The notes under the pieces: generated by a model
What the model saw: only the letters and a program-made list of their open reading frames with translations
Told to the model about the DNA's origin: nothing
Databases searched by the model: none
Assembly: GCA_035627615.1 (NCBI GenBank)
Contig: DASPLL010000018.1
Location: 124,001 to 188,000, forward strand
Direction: 5' to 3'
Source of the DNA: BRH-c25 sp035627615
Lineage (GTDB): Bacteria; Bacillota; Clostridia; Lutisporales; Lutisporaceae
DNA length: 64,000 nt
Position numbers and translations under genes: made by a program
Part shown: positions 1 through 7,272 of the stretch, piece by piece
How the letters are laid out: every line of letters starts with the position of its first letter
Position numbering within the stretch: the stretch's first letter is position 1

Positions 1-573
1 GTGCAGCTTGCAGAAAAGCTGGGGGTCAGCAGAACCCCTATAAGAGAGGCTATAAGAAAGCTTGAACTGGAAGGCCTGGTTATAATGCTGCCCAGAAAGG
101 GTGCATATGTAGCAGACCTTTCCATTAAGGATATAACTGACGTTCTGGAAATCAGGGCTGCACTGGAAGGTCTGGCTTCAGGCCTTGCAGCATTGAGAAT
201 GACCGAAGATGAGATTGAGGAGCTTAAATTGACTGCGCAGCATTTCAGTCAGGCAATAGAAGCGGATGATTTTGACGGGATCGTGCAGATGGATATTGAG
301 TTTCATGACAGGATATTCAGATCCACAAGAAACGAGAAGCTGCTTCAGATAACAAACAATCTTAGGGAACAGGTCCAGCGGTTCAGGATAATGTATATCA
401 ACAAATCAAACAAGTCAAAGGAATTGGCAAAGGAACACTTTGAGATTGCTGAGGCAATTTCAAAAAGAGATATGGATAAAGCTGAGAAAATAGCGATAAA
501 GCATATCGAAAATGCAGAAAAATATATATTGAAAATGGTCGGGAATTCATCAGAGGACAATGATGAGCTGTAG
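1..573 (+). CDS. GntR-family (FadR subfamily) transcriptional regulator, 5' partial
   Basis: This is the C-terminal 190 codons of a GntR regulator whose start lies before the window; a full FadR-type protein is about 220 residues. The remaining recognition half of the winged helix is visible (LGVSRTPIREAIRKLE, residues 7-22), followed by an all-helical FCD effector domain with the usual metal-type histidines in FHDRIF, KEHFEI and IKHIEN. The GTG at position 1 is probably an internal codon. It precedes a nucleotidyltransferase gene by about 60 bp of repeat sequence. Its ligand and targets cannot be told from the sequence. Confidence 0.85.
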   Translation: MQLAEKLGVSRTPIREAIRKLELEGLVIMLPRKGAYVADLSIKDITDVLEIRAALEGLASGLAALRMTEDEIEELKLTAQHFSQAIEADDFDGIVQMDIEFHDRIFRSTRNEKLLQITNNLREQVQRFRIMYINKSNKSKELAKEHFEIAEAISKRDMDKAEKIAIKHIENAEKYILKMVGNSSEDNDEL

Positions 574-632
574 GGGCGGTCATCGGCCGTCCGTATGTAC
601 TAGGGGCGAACAGCCTTCGCCCGCAAATAGAA
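574..632. repeat. Two TAGGGGCG-headed palindromic intergenic repeats
   Basis: Two short units in tandem each begin with TAGGGGCG and continue into a small inverted repeat (GGCGGTCATCGGCCGTCC and GGCGAACAGCCTTCGCCC). Relatives occur near 42815, 47533, 49647, 51840 and 52997. They lie between genes and have no coding potential. Confidence 0.6.
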
Positions 633-636
633 AGGA

Positions 637-1389
637 TTGAGCCAAGTGGATGTAATAGTCCTTGCAGGGGAAAAAAGGGATAGCAGCGGCAGTATCGGTG
701 AAGAAAAGATGAATAAAGCCTTTTACAAGATCAAGAATAAGCATATGATAGAATATGTGGTGGAAACCCTCAGAAAGTCCAGTCTTATCGGAAGAATTGC
801 CGTTGTAGGACCAAAGGATAAGCTGCTGCCGGTAATAGGGGGTATCGTGGATAATATTATCGAAGGGACGGATTCGATAGTATCAAATATACTGCTTGCT
901 TTGGATTATTTTTCAGGAGAAAAGGAGATTCTGATCGTGACCTCCGACATTCCTATGATCACAAGGGAAGCAATAGAGGATTTCATAGCAAGATGCAGGC
1001 AGAAGGATGTTGAACTGTGCTATTCAATTGTTGATAAGAAGGTAAACGACGAAAAATACCCCGGGGTCAGGAGGACCTATGCACGGCTTTGGGAAGGCCA
1101 GTTTACCGGAGGCAACGTATTTTGCTTCCGACCGGAAGTTGTGGATAAGTGCAGGGATTTTGTCGAGCAGATGCTTGAATACAGGAAAAGCCCTACAAAG
1201 ATGGCCAGAGTCCTGGGTTTTGGTTTTTTGCTGAGACTCGCACTCGGAATCCTGACTATCAATGCAATACAAAGGAAATGTGAGTCCCTTCTGGGGATAA
1301 GGGGAGCCGCTATTATATCCCCCTATCCTGAAATAGGTAATGATGTGGACAGACTGAGTGATCTGGAAATCATAGAAAAGTATATGTGA
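637..1389 (+). CDS. MobA-like NTP transferase domain protein
   Basis: A 250-residue protein of the nucleotidyltransferase (MobA/GT-A like) fold. The N terminus VDVIVLAGEKRD is the Rossmann strand and loop, though the usual LAGGxSxRMG loop is altered. The SDIPMITREAIEDFI segment is the metal-binding acidic strand, and the C terminus has a DVDRLSDLEIIEKY tail typical of these enzymes. TTG at 637 follows AAAGGA too closely; GTG at 646, nine bases after the same site, is an equally good start. The substrate is unknown; in clostridia such genes often sit next to a GntR regulator, as here. A terminator follows. Confidence 0.75.
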   Translation: MSQVDVIVLAGEKRDSSGSIGEEKMNKAFYKIKNKHMIEYVVETLRKSSLIGRIAVVGPKDKLLPVIGGIVDNIIEGTDSIVSNILLALDYFSGEKEILIVTSDIPMITREAIEDFIARCRQKDVELCYSIVDKKVNDEKYPGVRRTYARLWEGQFTGGNVFCFRPEVVDKCRDFVEQMLEYRKSPTKMARVLGFGFLLRLALGILTINAIQRKCESLLGIRGAAIISPYPEIGNDVDRLSDLEIIEKYM

Positions 1390-1396
1390 TCACAAA

Positions 1397-1426
1397 AGAC
1401 CTACCGGTTAACCGGCAGGTCTTTTT
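1397..1426 (+). terminator. Rho-independent terminator
   Basis: An 11-bp stem with one mismatch (AGACCTACCGG against CCGGCAGGTCT), TTAA loop and a run of T closes the nucleotidyltransferase gene. Confidence 0.85.
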
Positions 1427-1430
1427 CTTG

Positions 1431-1832
1431 TTGTATAAGAAAGAAAAGTTTATGCCGGGAATAGTAGCTGTCATACATACCTTCGGAAGGGATTTGAAAT
1501 GGAATCCCCATGTACATGTGCTGATGACACAGGGGGCTATGGGGAAGAGCGGAAAATGGAGAAAGATAAAATACATACCATATGACATGCTGCGAAAAAG
1601 ATGGGAAACACTACTGCTTAAAAACCTTGAAGAGAGAATAGGGAAGAAGAAAGTCAAGGCGTTAAAAGATTCTATGTACAAGAAATATGACAAGGGATTT
1701 TATGTATATGCAAAAGGTGAAATGAAGGATGCCAGAGGGGCGGCACAGTATGTAGGAAGATATATGGGGAGACCGGCAATAGCAGAGAGCAGGATAATCG
1801 GATATGATGGGGAAAAAGTAACCTTACTGTAA
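1431..1832 (+). pseudogene. IS91/Y2-type (HUH) transposase fragment
   Basis: The readable frame carries a rolling-circle transposase core: the HUH metal motif in WNPHVHVLMTQG (about 1503-1535) and the paired tyrosines in AAQYVGRYMGRP (about 1741-1775). The N-terminal zinc-binding region is absent, because the upstream sequence is the terminator of the preceding gene. The frame collapses after GYDGEKVT, where intact relatives continue for about 150 residues. It is therefore a dead internal fragment and not a working element. No terminal repeats were found. Confidence 0.7.
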
Positions 1833-1839
1833 GAACAAA

Positions 1840-2001
1840 ATGAGCTGGGATGGGATATATGACGGAAAAGGGGAGAATTTAGGGTTAAAAATACGAGATA
1901 AGCTAGAGGGGAAAGTACAAGTAGAAATCAGAGAGCTGTTAGAAATGTATGAAGCAGTAAAGTCAATAAGTAAAGGAAAGCTAGAACCGTTATTTAGATA
2001 G
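1840..2001 (+). other. Small open frame, possible transposon debris
   Basis: A 53-codon frame opening with MSWDGIYDGKGENLG and ending in KGKLEPLFR. It is lysine- and glutamate-rich, has no convincing ribosome site and follows the broken transposase directly. I do not recognise it; it may be the tail of the same element after a deletion or an unrelated fragment. Confidence 0.25.
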
Positions 2002-2031
2002 GGGATAAAGTATGTGAAAGATTAGCGAAGA

Positions 2032-2277
2032 GTGAAGTTAAAGGAAGCCAGAAGGCAAAACAAAGAAAAGGAAGAAAAACAAATTAAATTTGTATGCTTA
2101 GATTGCGGAACAGAAGAATTAATACCAGAAGGAGTAGTAAGAACCTTTGATATATATGACGATGGAGACATAGCAGAACCTCCACGTTTCCGATGTGAAA
2201 ACTGTGAAGGTTCAATGGTGCCTGAAGACTACACAGGCGTTGATGGAATCCATTATACTATCGATGATTACAGATAG
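2032..2277 (+). CDS. Small CxxC zinc-ribbon-like hypothetical protein
   Basis: An 81-residue frame from a GTG start. A basic N terminus is followed by CLDCG (residues about 23-27) and CENCEG (about 58-63), a four-cysteine arrangement that would bind zinc. The C terminus is acidic and aromatic (GIHYTIDDYR). The ribosome site (AGCGAAG) is poor, so expression is doubtful, but a strong hairpin plus T-run ends it. It sits in mobile-element debris. No function can be assigned. Confidence 0.45.
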   Translation: MKLKEARRQNKEKEEKQIKFVCLDCGTEELIPEGVVRTFDIYDDGDIAEPPRFRCENCEGSMVPEDYTGVDGIHYTIDDYR

Positions 2278-2299
2278 TATCTAATGTCGCAGTCTAAAT

Positions 2300-2322
2300 G
2301 CGGCCGCAGCCGCCTTTTTTAT
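2300..2322 (+). terminator. Terminator hairpin
   Basis: GCGGC-CGCA-GCCGC hairpin followed by CTTTTTTATTTTC, 23 bp after the stop of the small zinc-ribbon frame. Confidence 0.7.
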
Positions 2323-2331
2323 TTTCTTTTT

Positions 2332-2412
2332 GAAAAGAATACTTTTGTACTACTGCATGGATTTGTTAAGAAAACGAGTAACACACAGTTCGTGAGCTTG
2401 AAAAAGTATTAA
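2332..2412 (+). pseudogene. HigB/RelE-type toxin, C-terminal stump
   Basis: The frame ending at the TAA at 2410 reads ...TFVLLHGFVKKTSNTQ..., which is the hallmark C-terminal strand of phage Gp49-like/HigB toxins (LLHGFVKKT). Only about 26 codons survive, with no start, and the preceding bases are the terminator of another gene. Its stop lies 33 bp before the HigA-like antitoxin, the normal toxin-then-antitoxin order of higBA loci. The toxin is dead. Confidence 0.65.
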
Positions 2413-2445
2413 ATTATAAATCAGATTATGAAAGAAGGTGTCAAG

Positions 2446-2730
2446 ATGACTAAAGCAGGAGTGAAATTATCAGAGATTGAAGCAAGGCTGATGAAGGATG
2501 AAGAATTCAAAACAGAATACGAGAAGCTAAAACCGCGTTATGAATTGATTGCGCAAATCATTGACGCCCGGAATCAGCTTAATATTACTCAGGAAGAGCT
2601 TGCTTTGCGTGTTGGGGCACAGAAATCTAACATATCCCGTTTTGAAAGTGGTTCTTACAATCCTTCCTTGGATTTTGTCATTAAAATTGCCCGTAGCCTT
2701 GGCAAGGAAGTAAGTATTACGATAAAGTAA
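2446..2730 (+). CDS. XRE-family HigA-like antitoxin, orphan
   Basis: A 94-residue protein with a Cro/C1 helix-turn-helix in its second half (LNITQEELALRVGAQ and KSNISRFESGSYNPSL, about residues 45-75) and a helical N-terminal segment, as in HigA antitoxins. ATG 2446 is chosen because AGAAGGTG lies five bases before it; an upstream ATG at 2428 lacks a site. The cognate toxin survives only as a stump just upstream, so this gene is either relic or a free repressor. A terminator follows at 2779. Confidence 0.8.
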   Translation: MTKAGVKLSEIEARLMKDEEFKTEYEKLKPRYELIAQIIDARNQLNITQEELALRVGAQKSNISRFESGSYNPSLDFVIKIARSLGKEVSITIK

Positions 2731-2778
2731 ATTGATACTATATTTTCCCAAAATTGTATTGCAATCTGTAAAGCTTGA

Positions 2779-2806
2779 GCGGGCGCTTACTGGCGCCTGC
2801 TTTTTT
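2779..2806 (+). terminator. Rho-independent terminator after higA-like gene
   Basis: GCGGGCGC paired with GCGCCTGC across a six-base loop, followed by six T. Confidence 0.8.
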
Positions 2807-2807
2807 G

Positions 2808-2930
2808 CACCTGTTGGTTATGGTTACCCTGGCTAAAAATCTGGAAAGCGAGTCGGCTTTTTCCGATATTTCCACAGAAGAATTAACCGAAAAAATGTTA
2901 AACATATTTTTACACGGCATTCTGGAATAA
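2808..2930 (+). pseudogene. C-terminal fragment, perhaps of a TetR-type regulator
   Basis: A 40-codon open stretch with no start of its own ends in STEELTEKMLNIFLHGILE. Amphipathic endings of this kind are common at the C terminus of TetR-family regulators, but the resemblance is weak. It follows directly on a terminator, so it is probably debris. Confidence 0.3.
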
Positions 2931-2963
2931 GCTCTCAAAACTTAATATTCAAGAGGTGGATAC

Positions 2964-3592
2964 ATGGGACTCACAATCGGTTTTCCGCGGACTTTATTTT
3001 ACTTCTGATATTACCCTTTTTGGCATACCTTTCTAGCAGAATTAGGGTTTACGGTGGTCACTTCCCAGCCTACCAGCAAACTGAGTCTGGATTTGGGCAT
3101 TCAGGAGGCAGTCAATGACGCCTGCCTATCAAGCTATACCATGGGCATGTAGCGGAACTAAAAGATCAGGTGGGTATCTCGTTTATGCCGCGGTTGGTCA
3201 GCGTCCGCAAACTAGACAACGAGACCTCCTGCCCTAAGTTTTTAGGCTTGCCGGATATGGTTCGCAACTCCATTTCCGGTTTACCCAAGGTGATCGACCA
3301 AAAGGTAGATTTGGCCGCGGGGATTTTTCCTTTTTGGCAACTCTGCAGGCGGGTAGCCCATGACTTGCATCGTAAAGGCTGGGCTGTTTGGGAAGCTTTT
3401 TATAAAGCCAACCGGGTGCAAAAAGTTTTTACGGACTATTTGGCAGCAGGGGTTCCGGCTTATCATGCGATCGAAGCCGCTATCACGGGGGAACCTTACC
3501 AGGCGCCCGCGTATCCCGGCGCGGATGTGCGTTTGACGATCCTGGGGATGGTGAAAGGAATCAAGGAAAAAAAGAGCACCTGTATACAATAA
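2964..3592 (+). pseudogene. DUF2229 / acyl-CoA dehydratase activase-related protein, broken
   Basis: The first frame from ATG 2964 reads GLTIGFPRTLFYF, stop, YYPFWHTFLAELG and continues to NDACLSSYT; the match then moves to another frame as HGHVAELKDQVGISFMPR and on through CPKFLGLPDMVRNS. This order is the standard N-terminal half of DUF2229 proteins, partners of 2-hydroxyacyl-CoA dehydratase-type activases. There is one nonsense codon (TGA, about 3006), one frameshift (about 3140) and loss of the 3' half after about residue 200. The TGA does not replace a cysteine of relatives, so selenocysteine is unlikely. Base use already resembles the island that follows. Confidence 0.75.
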
Positions 3593-3644
3593 GCGGGCTA
3601 AGCGGAGCGTTTCCTTATTGACGGAGCCCTGAAGATATGTTATC

Positions 3645-3675
3645 ATTAAAATGGTATACCAAATGGAGTACAATA
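3645..3675 (+). promoter_or_regulatory. Promoter with GntR operator, copy 1
   Basis: Positions 3649-3675 are identical to 9770-9796. The block holds the palindrome TGGTATACCA (3652-3661) and ends in TACAAT (3669-3674), a good -10 box; the -35 position (ATTAAA) is poor. The palindrome lies between the -35 and -10, a classic repressor position. FadR-type GntR proteins bind operators of this TGGTATACCA form, and such a gene lies at 10896. Confidence 0.65.
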
Positions 3676-3711
3676 AGATATCCAATTTTGAGTGGAAAGG
3701 GGTACGTGATC

Positions 3712-4278
3712 GTGGAACAAAAGGAAGTATTAGAAACGCTGAGAAAAGTTGGGGCGATCCTGGAAGGCCATTTTAAACTGACCTCGGGAATGCACGGAAA
3801 CGCCTATGTCCAATGCGCTTTACTGCTGAAGGAGCCGATCCTGGCGGAAAAAATCTGCCGGGGGATCGCTGATCATTTCCGCGCTAAGCAACCGGACCTT
3901 GTTATCGGCCCCGCCCTGGGAGGGGTCATCGTTGCTTATGAAGTAGCCCGGCAGCTTGGAGTACCAGGCCTCTTTACGGAGAGGGAAAACGGCAAGATGA
4001 CATTGCGGCGCCAGTTCACTGTGGAGAAAGGGCAAAAAGTCCTGGTGGTGGAAGACGTCATTACCACCGGCGGTTCCTCCCAGGAAGTGGTGGATTTGGT
4101 AGAGGGCATGGGAGCCCAAGTGATCGGAGTCGGCTCCATCGTTGACCGCAGCGGCGGCCAGGCTAAGCTTACGGCCCCCTATTTCTCTATGCTGCAGTTG
4201 GATGTGAAAAATTATGACCCGGCCCAGTGTCCCTTGTGCGCAGCCGGACTCCCGGCGGTGAAACCCGGAAGCCGGTGA
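3712..4278 (+). CDS. Orotate phosphoribosyltransferase-like protein (PyrE type)
   Basis: A PRTase of the PyrE family, which joins orotate and PRPP to give OMP in pyrimidine synthesis. The PRPP-binding signature VLVVEDVITTGGSS is present near residue 115, with LTSGMHGNAY at the N terminus and ERENGKMTLRR in the middle, all typical of OPRT. GTG 3712 lies nine bases after GGAAAGGGG; GTG 3706 is an alternative. It is the first gene of the island and carries the repeated GntR operator, so it is probably a co-opted or salvage enzyme for a ring carboxylate rather than part of a pyr operon. No other biosynthetic pyr gene is adjacent. Confidence 0.8.
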   Translation: MEQKEVLETLRKVGAILEGHFKLTSGMHGNAYVQCALLLKEPILAEKICRGIADHFRAKQPDLVIGPALGGVIVAYEVARQLGVPGLFTERENGKMTLRRQFTVEKGQKVLVVEDVITTGGSSQEVVDLVEGMGAQVIGVGSIVDRSGGQAKLTAPYFSMLQLDVKNYDPAQCPLCAAGLPAVKPGSR

Positions 4279-4333
4279 AAGTAACTACTTATCAAATACA
4301 GATCATGCTTAACAAAGAAAGGAGTGTTAGAGT

Positions 4334-6076
4334 GTGCTTACCGAAAATATTCCCCAAGTCTCCACAGACGTTCTGATCATCGGAACCGAAGCGGCAGGCG
4401 CTAAAGCGGCGCTGGAAATTGCCAAAGCAGGCTACAAAGCATTAGTGGTTACGAAAAGCGTGGCGGGGAAAAGCGGGGTAACCGTTCAGGCTGTCGCCAC
4501 CTATAATGCGGCCCTAGGTCCTGACGATTCGCCCGAACTACATCTCATGGATACGCTCAAAGGCGGCAAGTATCTTAATAATCAGGCCATGGCGGAACTA
4601 TTTACCAGGGAAGCGCCGAATGTTGTCCATGAGCTGGAGGCGGAGGGATGTAAATTTGCCCGTCAGCAGGGCCATCCCGAACGCTACGACCTCTATCATT
4701 ACCCCGGCCATTCCCAAGCCAGGGGAGCCTATACATATCCAGGGGGCACCACAGGACGGCAGCTTATGTCTACCATGATCAGGGCTCTGAAGAAACATGA
4801 GCAGATCAAGATTCAAAATGATGTAATGATTATCGATATTCTGACGAACCAAGAACGAACCGTAGGAGCACTGGGAGTAGATTTGAAGACGGGCGGATTC
4901 ATCCTGTTTGCAGCCCGGGCGGTCATCCTTACTACCGGAGGAGCCATGCAAATCTTTAGCAACAACGCCGCCGCCCGGGAAGCGACGGGGGATGGCTACG
5001 CCATGGCTTACCGGCTGGGATTGCCTTTGGTAGACATGGAGTTTTGCCAGTTCTTTCCTTACAATGTGGTGGCGCCCAAGACCCTTTACGCGCAGCAGAC
5101 CGTTTGCCAGCTATGCCAGAATTTTGGCGCCCAGTTGCTGAACTATAAAGGCGAACGCTTTATGGTCAAATACGACCCGGTCAATATGGAACGGGGCACC
5201 CGTGACATCGTTTCCCGGGGGATTTTTATCGAAATCAAGGAAGGACGCGGAACCAAAAACGGCGGGGTCTATATGGATGTGTCCTTCTTACCGAAAAATG
5301 TGCTGGAAAACTGGATCGCCGACAACCATCCCGGCTGGGATTTCGGAGGCGTTAAAATGCTGGACGAGGGGATCGATTTACGGGAAGAAGCCATTGAAAT
5401 TGCGCCTCTAGCCCATTTTTACCTGGGCGGGATCCAAATCAACACCCGGTGTGAAACCGGGATCGCCGGCCTTTTTGCCGCCGGCGAAGTCTGCGGCGGT
5501 AGCCACGGCGCCAACAGGCTTGGCGGCAATGCCCTGCCGGAAGTGCAGGTGTTCGGCAAAATTGCCGGAAACATGGCCGTAGAATACCTGAAGGCCGGAG
5601 GCGCAGACGGCGGAAGCTTTGATGAAAGCGTAGTACTGGCCAGGGAACAGCAAGTCAAAGAGATGATGGGCCGGGATCAGGGGATCAGCCCGTTGGTCTT
5701 ACGCAACAGGATCCAAGAAGCCATGTTTGAAGTCTCCCTCATCAAGGACGAAGCGTCCGTCAAGAAAGCGCTGGGACAAATCGAAAGCATGCGTGAGGAC
5801 TTGACCAAACTGGTCGTCAAGACACCGCGGGGGAGCTACAACCTTGAACTCTTGGATGCTTTTGAGGACGAATTTATGCTGGACGTGGCGGAAATGCACT
5901 TGCGGGGAGCCCTGCTCCGTACGGAAAGCCGGGGCGCGCATTACCGCTTGGACTATCAAGAAAAAGACGACCAAAACTGGTTAAAGAATATCATCGTGCA
6001 GAAAAAGAACGGCCGGATGAACTTTACCACAACGCCGGTAGTATTCGATAAAGTTGGATGGGAGGGACTCAAATAA
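4334..6076 (+). CDS. FAD-dependent fumarate reductase/succinate dehydrogenase-like flavoprotein
   Basis: A 580-residue flavoprotein of the SdhA/FrdA/NadB family. The N terminus has the FAD dinucleotide fold (VLIIGTEAAGAKAALEIAKAG, here TEAAG instead of GxGxxG), then YPGGTTGRQL and LTTGGAMQIF. The second FAD segment GLFAAGEVCGGSHGANRLGG is near residue 385, and a helical C-terminal domain follows. GTG 4334 follows AAAGGAG by nine bases. The next gene is a 2Fe-2S protein, so the two probably form a soluble two-subunit dehydrogenase or reductase; there is no membrane-anchor gene. The substrate is unknown. Confidence 0.85.
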   Translation: MLTENIPQVSTDVLIIGTEAAGAKAALEIAKAGYKALVVTKSVAGKSGVTVQAVATYNAALGPDDSPELHLMDTLKGGKYLNNQAMAELFTREAPNVVHELEAEGCKFARQQGHPERYDLYHYPGHSQARGAYTYPGGTTGRQLMSTMIRALKKHEQIKIQNDVMIIDILTNQERTVGALGVDLKTGGFILFAARAVILTTGGAMQIFSNNAAAREATGDGYAMAYRLGLPLVDMEFCQFFPYNVVAPKTLYAQQTVCQLCQNFGAQLLNYKGERFMVKYDPVNMERGTRDIVSRGIFIEIKEGRGTKNGGVYMDVSFLPKNVLENWIADNHPGWDFGGVKMLDEGIDLREEAIEIAPLAHFYLGGIQINTRCETGIAGLFAAGEVCGGSHGANRLGGNALPEVQVFGKIAGNMAVEYLKAGGADGGSFDESVVLAREQQVKEMMGRDQGISPLVLRNRIQEAMFEVSLIKDEASVKKALGQIESMREDLTKLVVKTPRGSYNLELLDAFEDEFMLDVAEMHLRGALLRTESRGAHYRLDYQEKDDQNWLKNIIVQKKNGRMNFTTTPVVFDKVGWEGLK

Positions 6077-6077
6077 C

Positions 6078-6404
6078 ATGAGCTATGGAACAAGGGAAAT
6101 GACGACTGTGACGGTTTTCCGGTATGATCCGGCCTTGGATCAAGAGCCCCGCTATGAAAAATATGAGGTCCCCTTTGAACCGAACGAAAGCATTGTCGGG
6201 GTCCTGGATTACATCCGGGCACATTACGACAGCACTTTTAGCTTCAGGTATTCCTGCCGCACCGGCTGCTGCATGATTTGCACCTACAGGTTGAACGGCA
6301 AGACGGTGGTGACCTGCAGGACGAAAATGCAAAAAGACATGGTGATCGAACCCGTCAATAAGGATAGAGTAATGAAGGATCTGATGGTCAATATGGACAG
6401 ATAA
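6078..6404 (+). CDS. 2Fe-2S ferredoxin-type subunit (SdhB/FrdB N-terminal domain)
   Basis: A 108-residue protein with only the plant-type 2Fe-2S domain of SdhB/FrdB. Cysteines are in YSCRTGCCMICTY (about residues 58-70) and CRTKM (about 84). The C-terminal 3Fe/4Fe domain of normal SdhB is missing, so electrons would pass from the flavoprotein to a 2Fe-2S centre only. ATG 6078 is used because GGGAGG lies 12 bases upstream, at the end of the flavoprotein gene. It is translated right behind its presumed partner. Confidence 0.8.
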   Translation: MSYGTREMTTVTVFRYDPALDQEPRYEKYEVPFEPNESIVGVLDYIRAHYDSTFSFRYSCRTGCCMICTYRLNGKTVVTCRTKMQKDMVIEPVNKDRVMKDLMVNMDR

Positions 6405-6432
6405 CGATTATTCTCAAAAGGAGGTGCAGTCA

Positions 6433-7272
6433 ATGGCGATTAAAGTTATAACGAGAGATAATTTTGCCAAGATCCCCTATATTAAAGGAAAATTTGCCAA
6501 GGCTCTCGTCTGGCCGGGGATGGGTTCTAAATTTACCACGGTCAATTACTTTGAAATGGAACCGGGGGATGAGAACGTACCCCATGTTCACTGGCAGTCG
6601 GAGGATAGTTTCTATATTTTGAGCGGAGAAGCCTATGTGGTGGATTTAGACACCGGTGAAGAACAACACATCTACCCGGGCTGCCAGGTGTTTGTGGAGC
6701 CGGGGACTTGGCATACCGTCCGGGTCGTGGGAAACTCCACTTATTCCAGTATAGGCGGCCCCTGCCCGCCCGATCCGGAGATGTTTCAGAAAGCGGGACT
6801 GATGAACCAGGTGGATTTCGGGGTTTACTACGCGGCTCACCGGATGTTGAGCACGTCATACTCCGTTAAGGATCAATATGACTACAAGGCGGCTGTGCCC
6901 GCAGCGAAGGTGCTGGAAGCCGCCGGGAAATTTGCGGATCTGGCCGAATACCCGGGAATCTTTCAACGGATCGTGAGCGAAAAAGAAACCGGGGCCAAGT
7001 TGTCTGCGGAGTTAGGCTGGGAGGCGCCGACTTATCTTGCGTTTTACGCCTTTCGGGTTTTGGATCTGTTGGACGCATTCAGCCTGGGCAGATTGACCTC
7101 CTTCCTGGAAATAGGCGCTAAAACCCTGCGCCTGGTACCGAGAATCGAAATAACCAAACCGGCGGCGCAAAGCAAACTGGCGGCGACGCTTAAGTTGCCG
7201 CCAGGGGCCAGGGTGATGGCCGTGGCAGGTCTGGGATATGTGGATGATCAGCCGCCGGAGGGACAAAGATGA
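6433..7272 (+). CDS. Cupin-domain protein
   Basis: A 279-residue protein with an N-terminal cupin barrel: VPHVHWQSEDSFYILSGEA (about residues 50-70) supplies the HxH(x)nE metal ligands and EPGTWHTVRV (about 95) the last histidine. The remaining 150 residues are mostly helical and match no domain I know. ATG 6433 has a perfect AAAGGAGGTG site. Its stop overlaps the next start (ATGA), so it is co-translated with an amidohydrolase. It could be a metal-dependent isomerase, hydrolase or sensor; the sequence does not decide. Confidence 0.75.
   Translation: MAIKVITRDNFAKIPYIKGKFAKALVWPGMGSKFTTVNYFEMEPGDENVPHVHWQSEDSFYILSGEAYVVDLDTGEEQHIYPGCQVFVEPGTWHTVRVVGNSTYSSIGGPCPPDPEMFQKAGLMNQVDFGVYYAAHRMLSTSYSVKDQYDYKAAVPAAKVLEAAGKFADLAEYPGIFQRIVSEKETGAKLSAELGWEAPTYLAFYAFRVLDLLDAFSLGRLTSFLEIGAKTLRLVPRIEITKPAAQSKLAATLKLPPGARVMAVAGLGYVDDQPPEGQR

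Noticed and set aside
1386..1430. N-terminal extension of the transposase frame from 1386
   Set aside because: These bases form the terminator of the preceding gene; the frame through them is accidental.
3004..3010. In-frame TGA in the DUF2229 gene as selenocysteine
   Set aside because: Relatives do not have cysteine at this place, no SECIS-like hairpin is apparent, and the gene is also frameshifted and truncated.
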